Part shown: positions 11,901-22,952 of the stretch, piece after piece | Layout of the letters: each line of letters opens with the position of its first letter | How positions within the stretch are numbered: position 1 is the first letter of the stretch | DNA from: Quercus robur | Lineage: Eukaryota > Streptophyta > Magnoliopsida > Fagales > Fagaceae | Direction: 5' to 3' | Assembly (NCBI RefSeq): GCF_932294415.1 | Contig: NC_065539.1 | Coordinates: forward strand, 48,751,501 to 48,815,500 | DNA: 64,000 nucleotides | Made by a program: the position numbers and the translations under genes | The notes under the pieces: model-generated | Told to the model about the DNA's origin: nothing | Seen by the model: the letters and a program-made list of their open reading frames with translations, nothing else | Database searches by the model: none

Positions 11901-14900
11901 CCAACCATTGTCCTTAGTATATTCATTACGTTGACAGAGTAACACAGCATACAGGTTTTCCTCCTTTTTTTATTTATTATTTATTTTTTTTATTAAAATG
12001 GCATTACATCAATATAGTATATCTCTTTTATTGGTGTATCTCTAGAAGTTAAAGTGCCAGCATTTGACAATGTTTCCTTTTCTTTCAGGTTTTTCATTCT
12101 GGTATTCCCATCACCCCTGTTCCTTTGGATGCAACAAACACCATCCCCATCAATAAGGATTTCTTTGACACATTTGAAAAGAATCAAAATACATATGAGG
12201 CACAATACTGCTTCCAGTCACTGAAAATAGCCCGTGATACATGGTTTGATGACCAATTCTATAAGGTAATTTCTTAAAGTTGCTTAAGCTGAACTTTCAG
12301 TCAATGTATGTTGACATGATCTTGCTCTTTTCAAGACCTTTGACTACAAGTTATCTATATGACACATACATACAAAGTTACAAAACATATGATTTGCATC
12401 AATTTAATGGATCAAGTTATTGTAATACAATTTAACTCATTGCAGAGCGATTTTGTGTGGGACTCTCTTTTATCTGGTATCACAACTTCAATCATGGGTA
12501 ACTCAAACAACCATAATGGGGAAAATGAATTTGCTGAAATGGAGTATATGAATATAACTGTAGTTACTTCATAATGGATCAAATTATTGTAATACAATTT
12601 AACTTATTGCAGAGCTATTTTGTGTGGGACTCTTTTTTATCTGGTATCGCAACTTCAATCATGGGTAACTCACACAACCATAATGGGGAAAATGAATTTG
12701 CTGAAATGGAGTACATGAATATAACTGTAGTTACTTCAAACAAACCTTATGGGGTGTATGATGGCTCCAATCCATTCTTTGATTGCCGTGAGGTTCCAAA
12801 ATTCAAGTTAAAGAAGGGTGGAGTACATAGTGGCCATGTTCAGACTGGACTTCGAGATCCATTTTGCATTGTTAAGAATGGGAAGGGAAAGTGCCAGGTA
12901 GTATCTCTTGCTTAGTCTTGTAGCATTTCATAGAAACCTTTTAGATGTTGCCACCAATTGGCCTCATTTTTGTTCCATCTTACCCACCAAAGCTATTGCT
13001 TCTCTTTTGCATAATTTTGCTTTGGTTGGGGGAATACAAATATACATACATTGATACATATATAAATACATATGTAACACTTAAATTCAGGCTGTGCTGT
13101 AGTGTTCTTCTATTTTTGAGAATTAATAATATCGCTCAGACTTATATTTTGTCTTGTTCAAATGTTCATGTGCTATCTATTGCAACAATTCAATAGGATG
13201 GTTATACAGCAGAGGTAACTGGTCCAGAAGCCGTTCACATGCTAGTTGCTACGAAAGCAAAACCTAATCAGAACATTACCAGCCCGCTAGATAGTGAATT
13301 TTTTATAAGTTTCTTGGATGTAAGTTTATCTATTTTTCATTTTGTTCATAAATTCTTGAATATTTTTCGTTCATCTCTGATTTAATATTTTACACATGAT
13401 AGTCTTGAACACACACACACAAGATTTCCATGCACAATTCGTGTGTAACTGTATCCTGAAGTACACTTGTGCACTCATAATGGTTGTTTTTCATCCTTAC
13501 AATGACATATATATGATCAATTTATATTACACTTTTTTTGCAGACTCTAAACCGCCCTCAACATTCTGGCAGATTTAATTTTACAACACAGTTTCCTCAT
13601 TACAAAGTAGTTTTTCACAAACCAGATTTTGGAAGTAAACAATTTGGGAAACCTGTTGTTTTTGACATGGATATGAGTGCTGGAGATTTTCTAGCTCTTT
13701 TTTACCTGCTTAAGGTTCCTGTGGAAGTGATCAACCTCAAGGTTGAGTGGTCTTTTATTTTTCATCTTTCACTGACTCCATGTTTTAGGTTCTTTTATGA
13801 CTATTAGCTTTTGGTTTCCACACTATTCTAACAATTTGTAATTCTGAGTACTTTGTACAAGTTTCTTTCTGCTTAAATACTACGACACATTGACTCATTC
13901 TTAACATATTGCACAAAATATGTGTGACTAAAAATGGAAACTATTTTGGTTGTTAAAATTCAATTATATCAATAGCAGCAGTTTTAATGTGCATTATCTT
14001 TTTTCTTTCATCCAGGCAATAATAGTAAGCCCAACCGGTTGGGCAGATGCTGCAACGATAGATATCATTTATGATTTGCTTCATATGATGGGCCGTGATG
14101 ATATTTCGGTTGGTCTTGGAGATGTTTTTGCAATGAACCAATCTGATCCAATCTTCTCAGCTGTTGGAGACTGCAAATACATTGAGGCCATCCCACATGG
14201 GAGTGGTGGACTTATCGACTCTGACACTCTCTATGGTTTGGCACGAGAATTGCCACGAAGCCCTAGAAGGTACTTATGTTCCTATAACAACTGCATATGA
14301 AGGATACTCTTAAATATGGTGCATAAATTTGTTAGTTTTTAGATCTTTAGGGACAAATAATTTGAAATAAATTGTTTGCTTTATTTTAAAAAGTATGATA
14401 ATCTGTAATAATTATTTTATCTTGTGTTGCCACTCTGCTACAGTTACTTCCTTCTTTACCATATATCATTAATATTTTGTTAACACTTTGCTCATTAACT
14501 CTAATGTTCCATTATTGTATTTATAAGCATTTTGTTGCCCATTTAGAGTTGATAAAAGGCAAAGACTTATTATTGATGTACTTTATTAGCTGAAGAAGAT
14601 GCAATTTGTCATGGGTGAATACTGCTAGGATAAGTAAAGAATTTAATTTAATGTCTCCTATGAAAAATGTTCTGTACTAAAGAAGCCATGTAATCAATAA
14701 GAGCAAGAATATACCCTTGATTGACTAGGAAACATTAAGGTTAAACTTGGGTGAGTGAGCTCGAATATTTAGAGGTGACTCATTGTACTGTTGAGTAAGA
14801 TAGCGAACTCTCTAAATTATGTCAAATAGATTTCTTCCAGACCGGCTGAACAATGCCTATATCTTTATTTCTTGTTTTCCTTGACGGCTTGAGTCTTGAC

Positions 14901-16800
14901 ACTTTCATAATGTTTTGTTGTTTTCCAGTTTTTGCTTCACAACATATATCTATCATAGTGTCATTGGTCAATTTATTTTGTTTAAGTATTCATTTCACTT
15001 GCACAACCTTTTTGTCATCATTTTAATAAATAAATAAATATATTTTTTCATTTTGAATAAGGAAACATTTCCCTCCTATATACTTAATAGAAAAAATGCA
15101 TTTTTTTCTAGGTGTCTTTGAGGAGACAAATCGATATCCGGTATAAATTAAAGATGCAGATGATTAAGTCAATTTCTTCATGCAACAAAGCATTAGGAGC
15201 TTCATATATAAAGTAATCCACAAGATTTATACGTTTGTGCATTGTCATGATCCTATACTTGTTCAGTTTTTTGTCAACATCAGAATAACTTTTGGCTCTA
15301 TCATCTTGCACATGTTTATATCTTATCTCAGTCATGGTCATGTTGCTAGTGTTTTCTTGCTGTTGTCTGTATATTTGGGTGTGAAGAGTCTTGAGGGTGA
15401 GGCTGAAATCTAGAGTTCTGTACCAGGTATACAGCAGAGAACTCTGTAAAGTATGGAGCTCCTCGAAACACTGATCACCCTGAACTCAGACAGCCTCTTG
15501 CATTGGAAGTTTGGGAGTCTGTTGTGGAAACACTTGATCCAGGATCTAAGATTACCATACTGACCAATGGACCCCTTACTAATCTAGCAAAGATGATTCT
15601 ATCGGAGAAAAATACTACCCCTTTTATCCAGGTAACTGTACTTGTTAATCTGTTAGGTAAATTAAATTTGAGAAGGAATTGAAAGTGGATGGGCAATCTA
15701 AGATTATGATCCAACTATTATGATGGATGTTAATCTTCTCTTAAGAGTTAAGTAAAATTACCACCCAAAATCTTTGCAGAAATATATATAGAGATGTCTA
15801 GGAGAAGCATGTTGTTCTTTTCTCATTACACAAAGTGCTGTATTGCCAAGCTGGAAGAAATAGCTCAACATTTGCCTTGACATTATGTTAAAATAAATCA
15901 GGTATTGGATAAAACACATATTTATGATATTAACATTATCCTATGATTTTAAATCTCATTGCAGGATGTGTATATAGTTGGAGGGCACATCAGTCATGGT
16001 CACTGGGACAAAGGAAATGTCTTTACTGTTCGCTCCAACAAATATGCAGAATTCAATATGTTTCTTGACCCTATGGCTGCAAAGAAAGTTTTTGATTCAT
16101 AGCTTAACATCACACTTATTCCACTTGGCATCCAGCGTAGAGTCAGTTCATTACCAAGGATCTTAGCAAGGTTGCAGGAGGCAAAGAGGACACCTGAAGC
16201 TAAGTTTGCCAGCCGATTACTGTCAAGGCTACACCACTTGCAACAATTGCACCATTTATATAATCATATGGTAAAAATTTTAGGATGATGATTATCACAC
16301 CCCAACTACACATTCACTGTACACACGTTGGCTGGAATCATGTTTTGAAAACATAATTTCATTGGAAGTGTGTATGGGAGTGAGCAATAAGGAGTGTGTA
16401 ACAAGATTTAGCCAAAATTTTAATCTTTTAATTGAAGCACTTACTGCCCGGCCCCTCTTCCCCTTTCCATGATTTTCATATTAGCTTTCATGATTTTTGG
16501 TTACAGGATATATTCACTGGGGAAATCCTTGGTGCAGTTGCACTTGCTGGTGATTTGAAGCCAACTGTGCAAGTAAAGCCCGTCAAAATCTATGCTGAAG
16601 GGATTGAATCTAAAGATGGACAAACTGTTATTGATGAAAAAGATGGTAAATTGGTCAAAATATTGGAAAATGTGAAACCTACAGCTTATTATGATCTATT
16701 TGCAAATAGGCTTGGCGAGATGAAGCAGTCTGCAATAATAGGAAGTTTTGATGAACAGAAAAGGCTGTGGAGTACACCGCCAAAACAACTTTGGCTTTAA
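8935..16800 (+). CDS. NSH3: NSH3-like nucleoside hydrolase, copy 1, truncated by an in-frame stop
   Basis: Secreted-type nucleoside hydrolase with two IU-nucleoside-hydrolase domains. The family cleaves the N-glycosidic bond of nucleosides to base plus ribose. Exons: 8935-9126, 9600-9779, 10000-10110, 11536-11871, 12089-12265, 12613-12897, 13197-13319, 13544-13741, 14016-14269, 15427-15631, 15965-16270, 16507-16800. All introns are GT-AG and the frame is continuous over 886 codons except for TAG at 16100-16102 (codon 733). The N-terminus has a hydrophobic signal segment (residues 10-24), then DTDVDTDD (39-46), the metal/ribose site. Exon 4 keeps a cysteine-rich loop (CC...C...C) missing in copies 2 and 3, followed by the N..E.N motif. 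Domain 2 starts at exon 8 with the altered DMDMSAGD. The predicted product is 732 residues, with domain 1 whole and domain 2 cut. It may be a recent pseudogene, or a gene surviving on domain 1 alone. Confidence 0.85.
12405..12738 (+). repeat. 167-bp tandem duplication over the exon 6 acceptor of copy 1
   Basis: Units 12405-12571 and 12572-12738 are nearly identical. Each contains the end of intron 5, the acceptor ...attgcag and the first 42 codons of exon 6. Splicing to the first acceptor (exon from 12446) gives 42 codons and then TAA at 12572-12574, truncating the protein at about 374 residues. Splicing to the second acceptor (exon from 12613) restores the normal 95-codon exon. Copies 2 and 3 have a single unit. 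Confidence 0.93.
16100..16102 (+). other. Premature TAG in exon 11 of NSH3-like copy 1
   Basis: Copy 1 reads '[17 protein letters not shown]', whereas copy 2 reads '[14 protein letters not shown]' at the same place. The codon is TAG in copy 1 and AAC in copy 2. The frame before and after is intact and the exon length (306 bp) is unchanged, so this is a substitution lesion and not a mis-drawn intron. It removes 154 residues, including the end of domain 2. Confidence 0.93.
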
Positions 16801-17257
16801 GTCAATTGGTTAAAAATTCTGTGACAACAGGAATTGATTTTTTGCTATTGCGTTTGTGTATCCATGAATATGTTAATTGGCTAAGCATATTAAAAATTTG
16901 ACTTAAATTGGTAATTAACTTGAAATTGATATAAGCCGTAATTTGGGGTCTAAACATGTAATTTTCCTGAGAGCCATGAGACCAGCTACAATATTTCCAT
17001 GTCTATGCACAACTAATCTATAAAATAAGAAAGAAGATCAATAAATTCATACAGAAACGCACAGAAGATAGCAATATAGGAGTACAAGAAAAACAAAGCT
17101 AATTTAGTTAGAAGGAGAAAGCAAATCACAAACCATATTGACACAAAGAGTGATGGAACCCTTCCCATGCATGATGCATTGACTTAATTTTGAGTGTTCT
17201 TTTTTCTCATTATTGGCTTTAGATAAATTCTATGAAGGCAACAAAATCCTACAATTA
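16801..17257. other. 3' flank of NSH3-like copy 1
   Basis: AT-rich sequence after the gene's original stop codon. It probably includes the 3' UTR. I saw no strong AATAAA signal and no other gene. Confidence 0.4.
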
Positions 17258-17549
17258 GTGCCCGTTTGGATAGCACTTAACTTTGCTGCGTCTGCGTTTT
17301 CACTTTTTTTTTTTTTTTTTTTTTACATTTCACGTGTTTTGCAAAAAAGGGAGACAAACAACACTATAGCGGCACTATAGCGGTACTGTAGCAGTACTGT
17401 TTATGGGACCCACAGCCACTTTATTCATTAAAAAATACTAAAAATGGGTCCCACGGTACTATTTACACATTTAAAAATTATTTTGTTACAGTGTTTTCAG
17501 TTTTCAGTTTTCAGTTTTAGCAACAATAAGTTCAATCCAAACACACCCT
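17258..17549. mobile_element. hAT-type MITE
   Basis: It begins with a gtgcccgtttgg-like end and closes with ccaaacacaccct, an imperfect terminal inverted repeat. The interior has a T-run, 'gcggcactatagcggtactg' type phrases and the block 'atgggtcccacggtactatt' shared with 6355-6656. It is non-coding. The exact ends and target duplication are unsure. Confidence 0.65.
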
Positions 17550-17629
17550 TAATATATATCTGGATATATATCATGAGCATGCGCTGCTGGCTGTATTAAC
17601 AGCCAATATATACTTCCATTTTCCCACGC

Positions 17630-18260
17630 TTTTGTCAAATTACAACTTACTTACCTGTGGTTTTGTCAAAATTTAAATTGCCTACTTGTGGTTTAAAAGT
17701 TGACACTTTGCCCACCTGAGGTTCACTCCGTTAGGCTTCCGTAACCCACCCCTGTACTTTCATCATCAGTGGCGGCTCTAGGAATTTTTCTCAGGGTATT
17801 CCTTAAGAAGTATAAATTATACTATCTAATAAAAAGAGAAATTCATATGTTGACAACAACAATAAAAAAAAAAAAAAAACGCAAATACATAAAGTTTATA
17901 ATTGTTTTTTACGAGTTTTTATATTTTGAAATTATTGCATGATAGTCTCATTATCAATATTACAAACTACATTTTTTTCAATGTACACAACCAAGAAATC
18001 ATTCATTGACTGAATGTAGAACAAATTATGAAGCAAAATTTTATTTTATTGGCATAAAAAAAAATTGAGGGTGTTCCCAATTTTGTTTGAAGGGTAGACA
18101 AATAAAAAATTTTAAATTATTATATATATATTAAAAAAAAAAATCAGGTTAGGGTGGTCCTGTTCACCATTAAAAACACAAAAGACATAACAAAAACATA
18201 AAAATCAAGATCTAAAAGCATTTTTTCTTTTTTAAATTATGAACATTCTTCCTCTTCATA
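17630..18260. repeat. Dispersed repeat, inverted relative to 37600-37815
   Basis: Blocks around 17640-17770 ('gtttaaaagttga', 'ctccgttaggcttccgtaac') and 18170-18225 ('aaaaatcaagatctaaaagc') occur in reverse complement and reverse order at 37600-37815. The copy here is longer because it contains about 400 bp of extra sequence, including 'agtggcggctctaggaattt', a phrase often seen in plant transposon remnants. It is probably a non-autonomous element of unknown class. Confidence 0.5.
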
Positions 18261-18678
18261 AGAACATCTAAAGCCTATCAATCCAAACAAAACTGTCAAG
18301 GGGATAGAAAACATTGAGAAAGAAACTTGGGTGTATTTGATTTGGTTTTAACTTTTGGTTGCAGTGGCTGTGGGTTTATGTTCAAAATTTATGGGTTTAA
18401 TTTTTGGTTTATGTTCAAGATTTCTAGGTTTAGTTTTTGTTTTGTGTTTATGTTCAAAAATTCTGGAAACATAAATAGTAAATACAATCTTATGCAATTG
18501 TAGCAATATTGCGTAAATAAAAGTCCCAACTATTTCAAGGTCCAAAAATGGAAGATTTTTGGATAAGAATTAGAGAAGAAGCACATGGCTTGGGGACATA
18601 TGACCCTTTGATACAATAAGGGGCATTTTTCCTTCTCTTTTTTTATTTTTTTTATTAATATTTTAAATTTTAAATAAA

Positions 18679-18706
18679 CTAGCCACAGACCCACGTGATG
18701 CGTGGG
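18679..18706 (-). mobile_element. Helitron-type 3' end (hairpin + CTAG)
   Basis: On the - strand there is a 6-bp stem hairpin (cccacg-catca-cgtggg, 18690-18706), then 7 bases, then CTAG followed by T (18679-18682). A GC-rich hairpin 6-10 bp before CTRR, inserted next to T, is the hallmark of Helitron 3' termini. The element body would extend to higher coordinates. Its 5' end was not located. Confidence 0.5.
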
Positions 18707-19321
18707 AATATAAATATTATGTAATGAGGTGTAAAATATAAAAAGTAACCATTACTTCAAGTATTGTCTATTTAAAAAAAAAAAAAAGATTTCTACAATT
18801 ATTTTTTTTTTTATCTTTTTATCTCTACAAATATATCTTTTTATTATTATTATTATTATTTTTTTATGTTTGATTAATATTTTTTTAAGGTGAACCATAT
18901 TCTTCTAACTTCTATTTTATTGTATTATATTTGCTTAATATACAACTAAACTTTATAAGTTTCAAATTTATTATTCAAATTTCTCACATCTTAAGGAATA
19001 AAGAAATTATCATAATAATCAAAATTCATTACAAAATTATATCATTATCTTAACCAAAATTAAAATGAAACTAAAGGAATAAATAATAGGTTTTATAATA
19101 ATTTATTACTCAAACAATTGGTAGGCATATTCAAATTTATGTTTCCAAAAAAAACTAAGTATTAACCCAAACTAAAATTTAACCAAAGCTATACAAAGGA
19201 AAGAGAAGACTTTCTGATGGGATATTAAAAAAAAAAAAAAAAGAACACAATACCAAAACACATATTAAAAAAAAAAACCATCAACCTTAATTAGAGTTAT
19301 AAGAAAGAATAAAAATTCACC

Positions 19322-19324
<3 letters not shown>

Positions 19325-19367
<43 letters not shown>

Positions 19368-19460
19368 TAGGAAAAATATGGATTGAATTAGAAAACGATA
19401 TCAAATTTATACAATAGGAAAAATATGGATTGAATTAGAAAACGATATCAAATTTATACA
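19325..19460. repeat. GA microsatellite and a 47-bp tandem duplication
   Basis: (AG)18 at 19325-19360 is followed by two near-identical 47-bp units starting ataggaaaaatatggattg (19367-19413 and 19414-19460). Confidence 0.9.
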
Positions 19461-19829
19461 AAATAAAATGGGTAGAAAAAGAATTAAAATATAAAAAAGA
19501 TGAAAAAAGTATAATGGTAAAGTAGTGGGAAGATAAAGAGGCAAAAAGAAAAGAGAAATGTTGGAAAAAGTGTAACAGTAGGTATATGAACTAATAGGGA
19601 AAAAAAGAGTTTTTTTTTTTTTTTTTTTGTTTATTGTTTTTTTTTTAAAAAAAAAAGGGAAGAAAAGTTTAAATAGAGAAAAGAAAATATAAAAAATAAA
19701 TGAATGATGTCGTTGCTGCAAAATATAAAGAAAAGTTTAACAGCAGTAAGTCTTTACTCTAGCCAAAAAATTCCCCGGCTCCTCAACAACCCACCCCTCC
19801 CCCCTCTGTGCGCGCTTTCTCTCTTAGCT
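19461..19829. other. Low-complexity A/T-rich spacer
   Basis: Homopolymer-rich sequence. The - strand open frame here is mostly F/L/I/K codons and is not a credible protein. Confidence 0.5.
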
Positions 19830-20281
19830 GCACTCAAACTTGGAACAAAGCAAGTTTGAGGATGAAACACATAACTAACAAATAAAAAATGCAAACAAAT
19901 TAGGTCACTGTGTGATCATTATGCAATTGCTGCACCATGCACTTCCCTCTTAACCAGCTCCCACTTTTGTAACATCCAAGCTTTATTTGTATATATTCTG
20001 CAGACAGGAGGACCTTCTATATGACAGTTCACGAACTTGAACAAGAACGAGTACCAAAGCCCTCAAAATGAGTCTCTTCTCTGAGCTGTGGAATCTCAAC
20101 CACAACCAAAGACTCCAATACTCAGTCATTTCATACAATTTCAGGTAGGTTGGAGTGTTTGAGTTGCATTATGCAGGTTCATTTTCAACTAAAACACAAA
20201 GTTTGGTTCCAAAGATCTCAATTGTGCACAATTTTTCAGTTATAATAAAATTTACTTGTATATAAAAGATAGGGTTGAAAT
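19830..20281. repeat. Segmental duplication, unit A, first part
   Basis: This stretch lies 3' of the mTERF gene. It is similar to 26105-26580, sharing 'cttaaccagctccca', 'cacaaccaaagactcc' and 'tgagttgcattatgc'. Unit A continues at 22056-22760 after an LTR element insertion. Confidence 0.85.
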
Positions 20282-22055
20282 TATTAAATATTAGCATTGA
20301 GATGTGTTATATCATGTTGTGTATGCTAGAGTAGATGCGGAAGAGGAAGCATAGAGGAGGAACACTGAGAACACGAGGATTACGTGGTTCAGCCTTACGG
20401 CCTACATCCACGGAGGAATCCCTTAAGGGCTACATCTTTATTATATGAGAGTGTAGTACAATAACCTCCTATGTTACAATGAACCCTAACATGAGTATAT
20501 ATAGGCGAATAAACCCTAGACTACTAGTACAAGCAGGAATGGGCTTGGGCCTATTACATTGGGCTAATATGTCTAATATATATCTCTAACACCCTCCCTC
20601 AAACTCAAGGCGGAAGCTTGATGAAGACTTGAGGTTGGATAAGCATGAGAAGATCACTTGAAGATGCCTTGTAGAATGCTTTTGAAGAAACCACAATGAA
20701 GAATGTGCCAATTTTCCAATTTCGAAGCTTCAAATGAAGAAACAGAGGCCAAAATCGGAATCTACGCGAAAAACTGAGCAAGATAGGCCCTTTTGGAAAT
20801 TTTGACTTTTGGTCAAAGGTCAACGCAAAAAGTCAAAGTCAATTGGTCCAAAGTCAAAGTCAACAGTCAAAGGGCTCACGGGTCAGATCCGGGTGGTCCG
20901 GGTCGGGTCGGTCCGGGTCAACGACGTGGTGCTGACGAGACGAGACGACACTGCTGACGTGGCTGATGACGTGTCACTGATGACGTGGACTAGGGCGTGC
21001 GTGGCATGCTGACGTGGATAGGTGACATCATCCGGTGACGTCACACATCATTAGCAGCAGCTCTTCGGCGCGTGTTCTATTCCACCGGCGCGTGTCTGGA
21101 ACTTCCAAAGGCGCGTGGGAGCGCGTGCAAGGGAGATTGATGCTCGGACTTCGGTGGTTTGGCAGATCGGCGAGCTACGAGGCCATCATGGTGGCGCGTG
21201 TAACCATAAGAGAATCTGACCCTGTGAAATCGGCGGCGGCGCGTGGAGAAGTCGCTAGAAACTGTGCTAGCGCGTGGTAGCGCGTGCACCGTCGTATGAC
21301 CACCAGATTCTCAGGCCAAGTAGATCGGTTGACGAGAAGGCCGTCTTGGCGGCGTGTGTGACTGAGATCTAGCCTGGGAGTAGAGAATCTACGGCGGCGC
21401 TTGTGAGAGTTCCAGGAGCCATTGTCCGCGCGTGGTGGCGCATGCGGCTGCCGTTGGAGGTCGGGTTCCTGGGTTTTGGTCGCGATATGCCGTGGAGCAC
21501 GTCTGTGGTATTGGCTTCGTCAGGCGAGGCTTGGATTTGCGCAGATCTGATAGGGAGAGGCACGGATTGCTTGGGACTTGAGGATTTGGACACAGCAGGG
21601 AGCCATGGCGGCTGCGAGATGCTATGGAGTCTAGATCCAGCAAACAAGCATGTGTGACTTCTGTTGGCGGTGTGCACGTGAGAATCTTCTTTGTTTGCTA
21701 GAGATATTTGTTTGATGCCAAGAACGGAGTTTGGCTTTGATACCATATTAAATATTAGCATTGAGATGTGTTATATCATGTTGTGTATGCTAGAGTAGAT
21801 GCGGAAGAGGAAGCATAGAGGAGGAACACTGAGAACACGAGGATTACGTGGTTCAGCCTTACGGCCTACATCCACGGAGGAATCCCTTAAGGGCTACATC
21901 TTTATTATATGAGAGTGTAGTACAATCACCTCCTATGTTACAATGAACCCTAACATGAGTATATATAGGCGAATAAACCCTAGACTACTAGTACAAGCAG
22001 GAATGGGCTTGGGCCTTTTACATTGGGCTAATATGTCTAATATATATCTCTAACA
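20282..22055 (-). mobile_element. Non-autonomous LTR retrotransposon, young and complete
   Basis: Two 310-bp LTRs (20282-20591 and 21746-22055) differ at only two positions that I could see. The target duplication GAAAT flanks both ends (20277-20281 and 22056-22060). On the - strand the LTR runs TGTTAGAG...TATTTAATA, so its 3' end is TA and not the usual CA. Next to the 5' LTR is TGGTATCAAAGCC, a near match to the initiator-Met tRNA primer site. Next to the 3' LTR is a purine tract (tttgagggaggg). The 1154-bp interior is much more GC-rich than the surroundings and has no gag or pol, so it depends on another element. The paralogous site near 26570 is empty. Confidence 0.93.
20592..21745. other. 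GC-rich internal region of the LTR element
   Basis: Starting near 20870, the sequence is dense in 'gacgtgg', 'ggcgcgtg' and 'ccgggtc' phrases. Several overlapping open frames exist on both strands because stop codons are rare at this base composition. None resembles retroviral-type gag, protease, integrase or reverse transcriptase. Confidence 0.7.
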
Positions 22056-22760
22056 GAAATAAAGGGCAAATGGCAAGAGAGTTAAAAATAACAATTGTCC
22101 AATCAAAAGTCAAAGTAAGGTGTAATGGTAAAAAATGGTCAACTAGGCCTCATGATAGATTTAGTGACTTGCAAACACGAATTCAAAATACTCTCCTAAC
22201 TTACTTTCACCACAAGAAAGCTGATTGCTGGATTTGTCCACTTGGCTGACCTGAATTTGACTCGAGCCATTAAGATAAACAGCTTATAAAGCAAGTACTT
22301 TTTGCATTTTCTTTTTTATTCTGTAGAACAAAAGAAATCCATATACTTTCTGCTGCTCTTTCTTGTAGCCATCTGAACATGCAGTGCATTCCAGATAGGC
22401 GCCATATGAGAGCTCTGCAAATCAAAATAACATAAAAATTCTGCAAGTACTGAGAGAATTTGCTCACAAACATGTTAAACAGAAAATTGTTAGGTATCTT
22501 GGAATGCACACAAATTATGAGACTTCACCATAGTTTCAATATATACTCAGTGTAACCAACTTGAACTAGCAATATCAGTCTCAAAATTGCATGCACCAAC
22601 ATTACAACACCATCCAGTAATACAATTGCATACAAAGATCATGTATCAGGGAGCTAGATGTCTTTTTTATAGCAACAAAATGAAAGGAATTAAATTTCTG
22701 TGACAAAAGTTCCACAGATAAATTATATTTTAGTTACAAAATTTCAGCCGTGGAACTATT
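22056..22760. repeat. Segmental duplication, unit A, second part (mTERF 3' flank)
   Basis: It matches 26580-27345 with many shared blocks, such as 'gctgctctttcttgtagcca', 'gagagaatttgctca' and 'gcatgcaccaacattacaac'. The part nearest 22950 may include the mTERF 3' UTR. No separate gene is visible. Confidence 0.88.
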
Positions 22761-22952
22761 TGCAGAATTATGCCCATTTATTAAGCAAGAACAGATCACA
22801 ATAGCCTAGCAGATGATTATGCATTTTTGAACTCGAGCTACAATGTTCAAACAAATAAAAGATAACTCACATTACCAATAAAAAAGTTATATGGGTTAAT
22901 TGCAATCTTGGAGCCCAACTAAAGCAAGTAATTTAACAAGGTTATTCTCTTC

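Noticed and set aside
12446..12574. First copy of exon 6 as a real additional exon of copy 1
   Set aside because: It has an acceptor but no donor before an immediate TAA, and the downstream unit restores the full exon. It is a duplication by-product.
19407..19721. 104-codon - strand frame
   Set aside because: Composed almost only of Phe, Leu, Ile, Lys and Pro codons from A/T homopolymers.
21035..21761. Several open frames on both strands of the GC-rich LTR-element interior
   Set aside because: Low stop-codon frequency from GC richness explains them. They overlap one another and show no gag/pol motif.
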